Shown: positions 25,438 to 34,240, counted from the first letter of the stretch. The stretch: 64,000 nucleotides of DNA from Flagellimonas sp947499585 (GCF_044596045.1 NZ_CP138995.1:2852001-2916000), one strand, 5' to 3'. Notes: generated by a model from the letters alone, not told the origin. Numbers and translations are program-made.

Positions 25438-26847
25438 TTATACTTGAACTTGCTTCCAATTTCCTTTTTTAAACCAGATTATTGACATTACAGCTAAAAG
25501 AATTTCAGCTGCAGTGATTGCAATAAATACGCCTATTGCTCCAAAATCCAATACTATGGCTGCTACATAAGCTATTGGCAATTGAAACATCCAAAAAGAG
25601 AAAAAATTAATCTTAGTTGGAGTTTTTGTATCGCCAGCACCGTTGAATGCTTGAGTAACAACCATACCGTAGGCGTAAAATACATACCCTATCGCAATAA
25701 TCTGAAGACAGAGCGCTCCGTTTTCAACCACAGTTGGTGTTGCATTGAACCATGAGATAATAGTCTTAGCAAAAATTAAATAAACAAGAGAAACCAAGCC
25801 CATAAAATATGCATTGTACTTTCCTGTTTTCCACACGGAGACCTCTGCCCTATCCGGTTTTTGAGCACCAAGGTTTTGACCAACCAATGTTGCCGCGGCA
25901 TTGCTCATTCCCCAAGAAGGCATTAAAGTAAACATGATGACCCTTATTGCTATGGTATAACCTGCCAATACTTCACTGCCAAATTCTGACATAATACGCA
26001 TTAGGAAAACCCAACTAGACGTCCCTATTAAAAACTGAGCTATGCCTCCCAAGGAGACTTTGACCAAATTGACCATCACCTTTAGGTTAAAAACCAAATC
26101 TTTGAAGGCCAATTTAATTTTACCCCAACCAAAGAACAAAATACCCAATTGAAAGAGCACAGCGGTTCCACGACCAATATTGGTGGCAATAGCGGCGCCC
26201 ATTACACCATATTCAGGAACTGGTCCCCAACCAAAAATAAATATGGGGTCTAAAATAATATTCAAACCATTGGATAATACCAGAGTCCACATGGCAATAG
26301 AGGCATCACCAGCGCCCCTAAAAATTGCATTGATCAAAAACAACAGCATTATGGTTATGTTACCTCCAATTAATAACTTGGTGTAACCATATCCCTCCTC
26401 AATCAAGTCAGGTTCACCACCCATTAATGCCAATATTTCTTTAGCATAGAAGATTCCCAGGATTCCGAGTAAAATAGAAATGATTACACCCAGACCGATA
26501 GCCTGTACGGCTGCCTCTCTAGCTCCTTTAACATCCTTTTCTCCTATTCTTCGCGCCACAACGGCCGTTGCCGCCATACTTAGACCAATTGCCAGTGCGT
26601 AGACCAGAGTGATTACAGATTCAGTTAGGCCAATGGTAGCTACAGCATTTACGCTTACTTGAGAAACGTAAGCAATGTCGACCAAGGCAAATATGGACTC
26701 CATGAGCATTTCTAAAATCATGGGAATGGAAAGCATGAAAATCGCCTTGCGGATGCTTCCTGAAGTAAATTCTGTCTCTTTGCCAGTTACGGCAATCCAG
26801 AAATAATTAAGTAATTGTTTTAAAGAAGGTATCTTGGAATTTGTCAT
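25438..26847 (-). CDS. MATE family multidrug efflux transporter
   Basis: 469 residues with twelve hydrophobic segments arranged as two similar six-helix halves. Typical MATE features are SIPMILEMLMESIFALVDIAYVS in helix 1, GLSMAATAVVARRIGEKD and the mirrored ATLVGQNLGAQKPDRAE. It exports organic cations or drugs using a Na+ or H+ gradient; substrates are unknown. It is the first gene before the PLP enzyme and bshB1 on the same strand (35-base gap). A structured 61-base element lies 33 bases upstream of its ATG and may be in its leader. Confidence 0.9.
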   Translation of the reverse strand: MTNSKIPSLKQLLNYFWIAVTGKETEFTSGSIRKAIFMLSIPMILEMLMESIFALVDIAYVSQVSVNAVATIGLTESVITLVYALAIGLSMAATAVVARRIGEKDVKGAREAAVQAIGLGVIISILLGILGIFYAKEILALMGGEPDLIEEGYGYTKLLIGGNITIMLLFLINAIFRGAGDASIAMWTLVLSNGLNIILDPIFIFGWGPVPEYGVMGAAIATNIGRGTAVLFQLGILFFGWGKIKLAFKDLVFNLKVMVNLVKVSLGGIAQFLIGTSSWVFLMRIMSEFGSEVLAGYTIAIRVIMFTLMPSWGMSNAAATLVGQNLGAQKPDRAEVSVWKTGKYNAYFMGLVSLVYLIFAKTIISWFNATPTVVENGALCLQIIAIGYVFYAYGMVVTQAFNGAGDTKTPTKINFFSFWMFQLPIAYVAAIVLDFGAIGVFIAITAAEILLAVMSIIWFKKGNWKQVQV

Positions 26848-26879
26848 TATAAAAAATTATGTGTGAAAAAAGAATGAAT

Positions 26880-26940
26880 ATGTCAACCTGGCCGAATAAG
26901 TTTTTCGGCTACTTTTTTGGCTCAAAGCCAAAGGTGACAT
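26880..26940. other. 61-base three-way-junction structure upstream of the MATE gene
   Basis: An outer stem ATGTCA(A)CC (26880-26888) with GGTGACAT (26933-26940) encloses two hairpins. One is GCCGAA/TTCGGC (26891-26896 with 26904-26909) and the other is TTTGGCT/AGCCAAA (26916-26922 with 26926-26932). On the minus strand it would lie in the 5' leader of the MATE message. It could be an RNA regulator or a small palindromic repeat; it matches no riboswitch I recognise. Confidence 0.6.
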
Positions 26941-27101
26941 CTATCGTATACATAATTCTTATAACTTCATGATAAAGCAAAGATGCTAAAAAAAATGATA
27001 TGCTACATCCGAATGCACATTATAAATTCAAAAAAAATTATAAAGTCATACTTTTATACTTAACTAGAAATCATCAAAACCAAAACACTAAAACCTTCTC
27101 T

Positions 27102-28406
27102 ATGAGATTTATTTTAGCAACCCTGTTCATTGCGGTATTAGTCTTTACTTCTTGTAAAAACACAGCCAGTCCCATTGCTGCAGATACAGCCGTAAAACAA
27201 AAACCATCCGGTTATCAAGGTCAACAGCCGAGTCCTATTGTGCCCACCGTAAATAGACCTGTGCAAAAACAGTGGAAAGGAATATGGTCTTTTGATGATA
27301 ATACCACCTTTTTCACCAATGATTTTGATGGTGCTCGTCTAAACGGAGTTGCAGTCGATGGAAATGATCATTACACCATATGGATAACCGCAGAAAATAC
27401 ACCTATTAATGTAAGTCCATGGTACGCATTTAAGGTGTGGACAGAAAATCCACGAGAGATTACCATTAAACTATCTTATCAAGATTCTAGAAGCCGTTAT
27501 TATCCAAAAATCAGTACAGATGGCATTCACTTTAAACCCATTGACAGCACTGCTTATAAACCTATTAACTTAGGAGAAGGGGATTTTGGCATTAAAGCGG
27601 CACCAGAATTTGTTGAGTTGACCTTAGCAATTAAAAAAGAACCTATTTGGGTAACAGCGCAAGAATTATATACTTCCAAACGAGTAAAAAGTTGGGTGGA
27701 TTCTCTTTCTGTAAAGCCATTTATCTCTAACTACGAAATAGGGAAAACTACAGAAGAACGGTCAATGCAGCTTATGGAAATAAAGGGAGATAGCACAGCA
27801 AAAAAGGCATTGATGATTATCTCTAGACAGCATCCGCCAGAGGTTACCGGTTTTATTGCAATGAAATCTTTTATTGAAACAATTTCTGGAGAAAGTGCAC
27901 AGGCTGAAAAGTTTAGAAAGAACCATACAGTTTTTGTGGTTCCGCTGATGAATCCAGATGGGGCAGATAATGGTCATTGGAGGCATAATATGGGTGGTAT
28001 TGATTTAAATAGGGACTGGCAAAATTTCAACCAGCCAGAGACCAAAAGTGTACGAGACTTTTTAAATAAAAAAAGTAGTGAGGGGTATGAGTTTGTTTTT
28101 GGTGCTGATTTTCATTCTACCTGGGATGATATCTATTATCCTTTGGACACAACAGTTACCGGCCAAAAGGGTAAGATTGTATTTGATTGGATAGAAAACA
28201 TAAGCGATAGGTTACCTCAGAAAAAATCTAACGTAAAAGCTTCAGATAAGTTAGACCCTACCATGGTTTCGCGAACTTACTTTTACGTAAAACATAAAAT
28301 GCCAGCTATTGTTTTTGAACTTGGCGATGACACGCCAAGACCATTTTTAAAAGAAAAAGGAAAGGTTGCTGCTGAAGAATTAATGCGTCTTTTAGACGGT
28401 GATTAA
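27102..28406 (+). CDS. M14 family zinc carboxypeptidase-like lipoprotein
   Basis: 434 residues from the ATG at 27102, which starts a lipoprotein signal (MRFILATLFIAVLVFTSC); the frame is open 34 codons upstream but without a signal. A beta-sandwich N-terminal domain (about 45-205) precedes the M14 domain: the zinc ligands are in SRQHPPEVTGF (HxxE) and GADFHSTWD, the substrate Arg is in GGIDLNRDWQNF, and the catalytic Glu is in VFELGDDTPR. The order of domains resembles cytosolic-carboxypeptidase-like bacterial enzymes. It is exported and probably anchored in the outer or inner membrane. It converges on ccsBA with four bases between. Confidence 0.88.
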   Translation: MRFILATLFIAVLVFTSCKNTASPIAADTAVKQKPSGYQGQQPSPIVPTVNRPVQKQWKGIWSFDDNTTFFTNDFDGARLNGVAVDGNDHYTIWITAENTPINVSPWYAFKVWTENPREITIKLSYQDSRSRYYPKISTDGIHFKPIDSTAYKPINLGEGDFGIKAAPEFVELTLAIKKEPIWVTAQELYTSKRVKSWVDSLSVKPFISNYEIGKTTEERSMQLMEIKGDSTAKKALMIISRQHPPEVTGFIAMKSFIETISGESAQAEKFRKNHTVFVVPLMNPDGADNGHWRHNMGGIDLNRDWQNFNQPETKSVRDFLNKKSSEGYEFVFGADFHSTWDDIYYPLDTTVTGQKGKIVFDWIENISDRLPQKKSNVKASDKLDPTMVSRTYFYVKHKMPAIVFELGDDTPRPFLKEKGKVAAEELMRLLDGD

Positions 28407-28410
28407 AAAG

Positions 28411-31400
28411 TTATTTTGCGTAATTGACTCGATACCTCCAAAAACTTATGCCGCCTAAAATAAACACCCCAAGTACGGTAAACCATATGAAGTTGGGAGT
28501 TATTACTTGGTCACCGCTTGCATAACTATGCAAACCAACCAAATAAAAGTTGACTCCAAAATAGGTCATCATAATACTGGCAAAGGCTATAATACTAGCA
28601 AAGCTAAAAGACCATTTTCCTCTGAGTCCGGGTACCAAACGCATGTGTATTACAAACGCATAGATCATAATGGAAATTAAAGCCCAAGTTTCCTTGGGGT
28701 CCCATCCCCAATAACGCCCCCAGCTTTCATTGGCCCATTGACCTCCTAAAAAGTTACCAATGGTAAGCATTACAAGGCCGGTGGTCAAAGCCAATTCGTT
28801 AATAACTATGAGCTCTTTTAAATTAAGTTCCATACGCTCTTTATTCTTCTTGGTGGTAAGAATAATCAGTAGCAAAGAAACAACACCTAAAATCATACCA
28901 ACGGTCAGCGGTCCATAGCTGCCAACAATTACCGCTACATGAATCATTAGCCAATAGCTGTCCAGAACAGGCTGCAAATTGGCTATGGCGGGGTCTATCC
29001 AACTTTGATGGGCTACTGCGAGAAGCAAGGACGTTACAAAGGCACTTGCTGCCAGCGTCAACTCACTTTTCCTTCCCAAAGCCAAGCCTATTGCCATGGT
29101 CGCCCAAGAAACGTACAAAATACTTTCATAGGCATCACTCCACGGAGCATGGCCAGAGATATACCAGCGTAAAATAAGACCTGCAGTATGCCAAACAAAT
29201 AAGATAATCACCAATCCTTTAAGTGCGTATGCAGCTGCCTTCCAAATTTCTCTGTCTTTAAAAATTCGGAATATCAGGATAAAGAACAGCAATAAGCCAA
29301 CCATACCGTAATACTTGTACAATCGGTTGAAAATATCCAACTTGTTGTACATGATTTCAATCTCTACCTTTTTCTCATCAGGAAGCACCTCAGCACCATG
29401 GTTTCTTTGATTCTGTTTAAAAGCTTCTAGCAACATATCTGGCTGGGTATAATCTCCAGAAGCAATTGAAGTTTTAAGGGAACCCAAATAATAGGGCATT
29501 GAATTTCTTATGAAATTGGAATACAAAGAATCTGACACTTGATATTGTCCGGAACGATATTCAATGGCCGATATCCATTTATTATTTTCATCATTCAACA
29601 AGGGAAATATTTTAACGATCTGTCCGCTAAGGGCTATGTTTAACAAACTTAACCGTTCACCAACCTTTTTAAAATCCTTTTCAAAATTGGAAGGATTAGT
29701 GGTTGAAGTTGCCTTCTCCAAATAAGGTTGCAGCTTATAAGTCCCTTTCTCGTCAAAAAAATCTGTAGCTTTTACATACTTTGTTCCCTTTGGCACATCA
29801 ATAATACTCCGAAGACTATCATTTTCTTTTTTTCCAAGTGCTATAAATTCGGTGTTGTACCAAATCCCTGGATTCATCATCATGGAAAGGAAGACTTGAT
29901 TTGCCGTAAAGCCGTCATAGGTATTCTTCCCGCTTAGTCTACGCAACAACTCTGAAGCAAATGTATGAATGGGTTTCATTCTACCTCCTTCATCTTGAAT
30001 AACAAGTGCTCCAAAACTTTCAGCATGTAGCTCGTCCACAATGGTGGTTTGAATAATGGAATCTACCAGTTCCTGTGGTGGAAGATTGGAATGTTCGTGG
30101 TTTTCAGAACCCTCATGTTGGGCTGTAGCCAAAGAAGTAAACAAGAAAAAAGCAGCTGCGGCCAAAGTTGCTTTTTTGGCTTTGATTTTTTCCAAAGATT
30201 TTTGAAGATCACGAAAACGGGTTTTCCCAAAGAACATGATTCCCATTAGCCCCAGATAGAGTAAAAAGTAACCAATATAGGTAATCCATGTACCCCAAAA
30301 GTCATGATTGACGGATAAAACAGTTCCTTTTTCATCTGGGTGAAAGCTGGACTGAAAGAATCGATATCCTTTATGGTCCAAAACATGGTTCATAAAAATA
30401 TCATAGTCAAATGGACGTTCATCTTCAACAGTAATCTTACTCATAAAAGAAGCATAACCCGCTTCTGTACCTGGGTATTTTTCAGCAATAAAGTCATTCA
30501 ACTGAATTGAAAATGGAAGCTCATATACTTTAGACCCGTAACTGAGCGAAAAATCCATCCCGCCTACTTTTACCTTATCTGAAAAATTGGAACTACCCTT
30601 TCCTCCCAATAATTTCTGTTCTACAGTTTCCCCATTTACAGTTATGGATACCACCAAAGCATCTTGTGTTGCCTCTGTAACTTCATTATCTGGAACTTTG
30701 ACCACTCCATAACTCCCTTTAACCAAAGGTTCAGGAATTACAAACTGCATTCCGGCCATATTGTACAGGGAACGTAACTGTAATGTTTGAAGACTGTCAT
30801 TCACGACTTCTCCTCGCAATTGATCGGCCATTCGCATAAAATCTCCAGAAAAAGGGGATTTAATTTGATAACCCTCGCTGTTCGAGTAAATATTTATCGC
30901 CCCATCCGTTTCATTGTTCAAAGAAAATAACACGTTATGAATACTGGCAACCTTTCCGTTTTCCAAATAGTGCTCATGGCGTTCACCATCACCTGCTTCA
31001 ACAATTTTAAGGTATTCATTGCCGTTTTCATCTGGAATCAATCCTTCTTCTGCCCCAGCTATAAAATCAACATAAGAAATAGTAAAGGGTTGGCCATTAA
31101 AATCTGATTTCCATGGTAAACTGGAACGCATACCTTCTGGAGTAATAATCAAATCATCTTCTAACACCCTGCGTTTTGTCTCTCCTCCAATATCACCATC
31201 CACAAAAGCTGTTAAATAGGTTTTATCCGAATAAAATCTATTTTCGGTATTTCCTTCCCTAATGGGCATCACGCCTTCATAGCTTATATATCTTGTTACA
31301 AAAGCTCCAATTATGATCAAAACCCATGAAAGGTGCAGGGTGAGCACTGGCCATTTTTTCCAGCTGAAAAGTTTATAGCGGAACATATTCCCTACAAAAT

Positions 31401-31581
31401 TGATGACAAAAAATACCATAATGGCCTCAAACCAGGTGGCATTGTAAATGTAAATTCGAGCTGTTTCAGTACTGTACCAACTTTCAACAAAAGTTCCAAT
31501 GGCCATCGCAGTAGCGAAAACCAAAAAAAGAACAGCCATAAGTTTTGTAGAAAAAAGGGTCTTTTTAAGAATGTCTATCAT
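28411..31581 (-). CDS. ccsBA: Fused cytochrome c biogenesis protein CcsBA (ResB-ResC fusion)
   Basis: 1056 residues. The N-terminal half is ResB/CcsB-like, with membrane segments near 15-35, 50-70 and 80-100, a long periplasmic domain and another segment near 435-455. A second signal-like hydrophobic stretch (ATLAAAAFFLFTSLATAQ) and a periplasmic linker lie in the middle. The C-terminal half is CcsA-like with eight or so helices and the haem-handling WWD motif WANESWGRYWGWDPKETW. It carries haem across the membrane and attaches it to apocytochromes c. Fusion into one protein is known in Bacteroidota and epsilonproteobacteria, and the full length is present. Confidence 0.94.
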   Translation of the reverse strand: MIDILKKTLFSTKLMAVLFLVFATAMAIGTFVESWYSTETARIYIYNATWFEAIMVFFVINFVGNMFRYKLFSWKKWPVLTLHLSWVLIIIGAFVTRYISYEGVMPIREGNTENRFYSDKTYLTAFVDGDIGGETKRRVLEDDLIITPEGMRSSLPWKSDFNGQPFTISYVDFIAGAEEGLIPDENGNEYLKIVEAGDGERHEHYLENGKVASIHNVLFSLNNETDGAINIYSNSEGYQIKSPFSGDFMRMADQLRGEVVNDSLQTLQLRSLYNMAGMQFVIPEPLVKGSYGVVKVPDNEVTEATQDALVVSITVNGETVEQKLLGGKGSSNFSDKVKVGGMDFSLSYGSKVYELPFSIQLNDFIAEKYPGTEAGYASFMSKITVEDERPFDYDIFMNHVLDHKGYRFFQSSFHPDEKGTVLSVNHDFWGTWITYIGYFLLYLGLMGIMFFGKTRFRDLQKSLEKIKAKKATLAAAAFFLFTSLATAQHEGSENHEHSNLPPQELVDSIIQTTIVDELHAESFGALVIQDEGGRMKPIHTFASELLRRLSGKNTYDGFTANQVFLSMMMNPGIWYNTEFIALGKKENDSLRSIIDVPKGTKYVKATDFFDEKGTYKLQPYLEKATSTTNPSNFEKDFKKVGERLSLLNIALSGQIVKIFPLLNDENNKWISAIEYRSGQYQVSDSLYSNFIRNSMPYYLGSLKTSIASGDYTQPDMLLEAFKQNQRNHGAEVLPDEKKVEIEIMYNKLDIFNRLYKYYGMVGLLLFFILIFRIFKDREIWKAAAYALKGLVIILFVWHTAGLILRWYISGHAPWSDAYESILYVSWATMAIGLALGRKSELTLAASAFVTSLLLAVAHQSWIDPAIANLQPVLDSYWLMIHVAVIVGSYGPLTVGMILGVVSLLLIILTTKKNKERMELNLKELIVINELALTTGLVMLTIGNFLGGQWANESWGRYWGWDPKETWALISIMIYAFVIHMRLVPGLRGKWSFSFASIIAFASIMMTYFGVNFYLVGLHSYASGDQVITPNFIWFTVLGVFILGGISFWRYRVNYAK

Positions 31582-31755
31582 CTAATTGCAGATGTGTTTT
31601 CAGCATGCAAAAATACCATCTTTTTACCATTTATCTTGGTGTTGATGCCCAGAAAAGGTTAAACAAATTTGTTAATTCTTCAAATTCCCAAAAGCTATGT
31701 CATGATGTTATTCAAATTGTAGAAATATACTTAGCAACGTCTATTAACAAATGCC

Positions 31756-32436
31756 TTAAAGTATCTTACACATAACGGTATCTGTGATTCTATCACATTT
31801 GCTAAAGCCAAAGCCAAATACGTCCTCTTTGTTAGCCGTGAGTTCATAAAGTTTTTCTTTTAGCATGCTTTTAGCTCGATGCAGGCGTACCTTAACATTT
31901 GAAATCGAAACATCCAAACATTCAGAGATTTCCTTAATTTTCATTCCCTCAATCTCCCTTAGCATGTATACCGTACGATACTTGATATCTAAAGAGTCAA
32001 TGGCGTTTTCTAAAAGTTGTTTTGCCTCGTTTATAATAATTCTTTTTTCGGGATTCAATTGATTGTTATCAGGTATTTCCAAAATAGTATTTTGTTTTAT
32101 TTCTGATGGTCGACGGTTCAAATCAATAACTTTTTCCTTTTCTTTTAATCGGGCCAAAACTTCATTGATTCCTATTCTAATTAGCCAGGTGGTATAAGAT
32201 GAAGCATGTTTAAATTGATATAGTTTTTCGAATGCTTTTAAATATGTGTTTTGCATGATATCTTCAATTTCTGCGATATCATTTATATAACTTCTAATCA
32301 CACGAAAAAGCTTTTGGTTATTTCGTCTCAAAAGAATTTCATACAGCTCCTTTTCACCTGAGAGAATGCGCTTAATTATTTCAGATTCAGGTATTTTATG
32401 GCTGTTAAAATCGCTTATTTTAATCGGTTCCATCAT
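31756..32436 (-). CDS. ECF-type RNA polymerase sigma factor, autoregulated
   Basis: 226 residues. Region 2 (about 28-95) includes AEIEDIMQNTYLKAFEKLYQF and SSYTTWLIRIGINEVLARL. Region 4 (about 140-195) has YRTVYMLREIEGMKIKEISECLDVSISNVKVRLHRAKSMLKEKL as its helix-turn-helix, with the DNA-reading SNVKVRLHRA. A C-terminal tail with two cysteines (FSKCDRI...VMCKIL) extends beyond region 4 and may sense redox or metals. No anti-sigma gene is adjacent. A mirror-image promoter between this gene and the DoxX-like gene indicates that it drives both. The leader would be very short. Confidence 0.9.
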   Translation of the reverse strand: MMEPIKISDFNSHKIPESEIIKRILSGEKELYEILLRRNNQKLFRVIRSYINDIAEIEDIMQNTYLKAFEKLYQFKHASSYTTWLIRIGINEVLARLKEKEKVIDLNRRPSEIKQNTILEIPDNNQLNPEKRIIINEAKQLLENAIDSLDIKYRTVYMLREIEGMKIKEISECLDVSISNVKVRLHRAKSMLKEKLYELTANKEDVFGFGFSKCDRITDTVMCKIL

Positions 32437-32446
32437 TTTGCTTTGT

Positions 32447-32477
32447 CTTTAGATGGTGTTTCATATAAATAGTTACA
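32447..32477 (-). promoter_or_regulatory. ECF-type promoter of the sigma factor gene (TGTAACT-N17-TCTAAAG)
   Basis: On the minus strand TGTAACT (32477-32471) is followed after exactly 17 bases by TCTAAAG (32453-32447), 11 bases before the ATG. The same -35/-10 pair occurs in mirror image on the plus strand. The match to ECF promoters (AAC-containing -35 element, short -10) supports autoregulation. Confidence 0.7.
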
Positions 32478-32489
32478 AAATTTTGTAAC
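32472..32489. promoter_or_regulatory. 18-bp perfect palindrome GTTACAAAATTTTGTAAC
   Basis: A perfect inverted repeat midway between the divergent sigma and DoxX-like genes. Each arm supplies the -35 element (TGTAAC) of one of the two divergent ECF-type promoters. It could in addition bind a dimeric repressor. Confidence 0.8.
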
Positions 32490-32514
32490 CTTTTTGAGCT
32501 TCTCTTATCTAAAG
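32484..32514 (+). promoter_or_regulatory. ECF-type promoter of the DoxX-like gene (TGTAACC-N17-TCTAAAG)
   Basis: TGTAACC (32484-32490), 17 bases, TCTAAAG (32508-32514), 22 bases before the ATG at 32537. It is identical in both elements and spacing to the divergent minus-strand promoter. This points to the neighbouring ECF sigma factor as the reader. Confidence 0.72.
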
Positions 32515-32536
32515 TTAAAAATTAATAAACCAATAA

Positions 32537-32911
32537 ATGATGGATTCAAATGTTCAACAAGTAAGATTAATATTAAAATACACCTATGGTTTAGTTCCTA
32601 TTATCGCTGGACTGGATAAGTTTACCAATCTATTGACTGACTGGAGTCATTACGTTTCCCCAGGGCTTTCTGATATAGTTCCATTAGAAGCTGGTGCATT
32701 TATGATGGTTGTTGGGGTAATAGAGATTATAGCTGGCGTTCTTGTGCTAGTAAAGCCAAAAATTGGCGCTTTAGTGGTTATGGCATGGTTAATAGCCATT
32801 GCACTTATTTTGGTTCTTAGTGGCACTTTTATAGATGTCGCAGTCAGAGACCTTGTAATAGCTGTAGGCGCATTCTCACTAGCTAAGTTGTTAGACTCTA
32901 AACCGTTATAA
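32537..32911 (+). CDS. DoxX-like four-helix membrane protein
   Basis: 124 residues with four hydrophobic segments (about 13-30, 50-72, 75-93 and 98-118) and the pattern LKYTYGLVPIIAGLDKFTNLL near the start. This resembles DoxX/DUF-type small membrane proteins. Relatives have been tied to oxidative or metal stress, but no activity is established for this branch. It is divergent from the ECF sigma gene and appears to be its direct target. The His-rich lipoprotein follows after 99 bases and may share the transcript. Confidence 0.75.
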   Translation: MMDSNVQQVRLILKYTYGLVPIIAGLDKFTNLLTDWSHYVSPGLSDIVPLEAGAFMMVVGVIEIIAGVLVLVKPKIGALVVMAWLIAIALILVLSGTFIDVAVRDLVIAVGAFSLAKLLDSKPL

Positions 32912-33010
32912 CACCTTGTTAGTCTAATTACTTCCGTAGATTTCACTACAAGGCTTGCCTATTATTCTTGATTAAGAACCTGAAACTAAGTAACTTTAAG
33001 AAAAAACACT

Positions 33011-33394
33011 ATGAAAATGGACAGAAAAACTTTTATCAAAAAAACGACAGGTGCCTTGCTTGTGGTAATTCCTGCGTATTCAATTTTAAGCTGCTCTGGT
33101 GATGACAGTGCAAATGGGGATCCTAACATTGATCCAAGTTCGCGTGATTGCGCCGCGAATGGTGCCAATGCAATTTCTATTAGCAGTAATCATGGCCATA
33201 CCCTTACCGTTCCAAAAGTGGATATTGATGCTGGCGCTGAAAAAGAATATTCCATACAGGGAGGGTCAGGACACAATCATAAGGTGAAATTAACTGCTAG
33301 TAATTTTGCTTCTTTAAGAGGAAACAATCAAATTACTATCGAGTCCACTACTGGAGGGGCTCATAGACATGATGTCACCGTAGCATGTGCTTAA
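33011..33394 (+). CDS. Small exported lipoprotein with three H-x-H motifs
   Basis: 127 residues. The N terminus MKMDRKTFIKKTTGALL, hydrophobic core and ILSC lipobox (Cys28) indicate a lipoprotein; DRKTFIKKT resembles a Tat motif with one Arg replaced by Lys. The mature part is short beta strands with three H-x-H motifs: H61/H63 (NHGHTLTVP), H88/H90 (GHNHKVKL) and H118/H120 (GAHRHDVTV), plus C47 and C126. The spacing suggests a metal-binding beta fold. I do not recognise a named family. It is downstream of the DoxX-like gene and followed by a strong terminator. Confidence 0.7.
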   Translation: MKMDRKTFIKKTTGALLVVIPAYSILSCSGDDSANGDPNIDPSSRDCAANGANAISISSNHGHTLTVPKVDIDAGAEKEYSIQGGSGHNHKVKLTASNFASLRGNNQITIESTTGGAHRHDVTVACA

Positions 33395-33412
33395 AATGAT
33401 TATTGTATTTAT

Positions 33413-33439
33413 AGCCGCCAAAACCTGGCGGCTTTTTTT
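33413..33439 (+). terminator. Rho-independent terminator after the His-rich lipoprotein gene
   Basis: AGCCGCCA, loop AAACC, TGGCGGCT, then seven T. The 8-bp stem is GC-rich and perfect. Confidence 0.92.
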
Positions 33440-33466
33440 GTTTTAGCCTTTTACACTTCATTGGCT

Positions 33467-33474
33467 TATTTTTG
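33467..33474 (+). promoter_or_regulatory. -7 element TATTTTTG directly before the DUF2520 gene
   Basis: A TAnnTTTG match ends four bases before the ATG at 33479, so transcription could start at the start codon. It lies right after the terminator of the previous operon, where a new promoter is expected. No well-spaced -33 TTG is seen. Confidence 0.45.
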
Positions 33475-33478
33475 ATTC

Positions 33479-34240
33479 ATGTACTCAATTATTATTTTGG
33501 GAACGGGTAACCTTTCTCAGCATTTATGTCATTCTTTTTCGGAGGTAAGTTCAATAAATCTTATACAGGTATTTGGGCGAAATACAGAAACTTTGAAAAA
33601 GTTTAGCACATATGCGGAGACTTGTTCCAATCCTAATGAGATTAAAGATGCAGATGTTTATATCATTGCTGTAAAAGATGATGCCATTGCCAAAGTTTCT
33701 CAATCGCTTACCAGTAAAAAAGGAATTGTAGTGCATACCTCTGGAGCTGTTGAAATGGATGCCATAGAATCGGTCAACAGTGGAATCTTTTATCCTTTGC
33801 AAACTTTTACCAAAGGTAAAGCCATAGATTTTAAATCTATTCCTATTTGTATTGAAGCAAAACAAAGTTCAGCCCTTCAAGTATTGCGGTTATTGGGAGA
33901 GGCAATTTCAGAAACGGTTTATGAAATAACTTCTGATCAAAGAAAAAAGTTACATCTCGCCGCAGTTTTTGCCAACAATTTTACCAACCATTTGTATAGT
34001 ATCAGTGAAGATATTTGTCTGCAAGAAGGATTACCCTTTGAGCTTTTGCAACCCTTAATACTTGAGACTGCCAAAAAAGTACAATCTATTACTCCAAAAG
34101 AAGCACAGACCGGTCCGGCAAGGAGAGATGATAAAAAGAGTATTCAAAATCACTTAAGTCTATTAAAAGATAAAAAACAAACCGAACTTTACATTTTATT
34201 TAGTGAAGCCATAAAAAAAGTATATGAAGAAGAATTATAA
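33479..34240 (+). CDS. DUF2520 / Rossmann-fold oxidoreductase-like protein
   Basis: 253 residues. The N-terminal NAD(P)-binding motif is IILGTGNLSQHLCHSF and the Rossmann domain extends to about 120 (VVHTSGAVEMDAI, FYPLQTFTKG). A helical C-terminal domain follows, including KKLHLAAVFANNFTNHLY, as in the DUF2520 / ketopantoate-reductase-like group. No substrate is known. It overlaps the KdsC-like gene by 17 bases, starting a coupled set with KdsC-like and Maf. Confidence 0.85.
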   Translation: MYSIIILGTGNLSQHLCHSFSEVSSINLIQVFGRNTETLKKFSTYAETCSNPNEIKDADVYIIAVKDDAIAKVSQSLTSKKGIVVHTSGAVEMDAIESVNSGIFYPLQTFTKGKAIDFKSIPICIEAKQSSALQVLRLLGEAISETVYEITSDQRKKLHLAAVFANNFTNHLYSISEDICLQEGLPFELLQPLILETAKKVQSITPKEAQTGPARRDDKKSIQNHLSLLKDKKQTELYILFSEAIKKVYEEEL

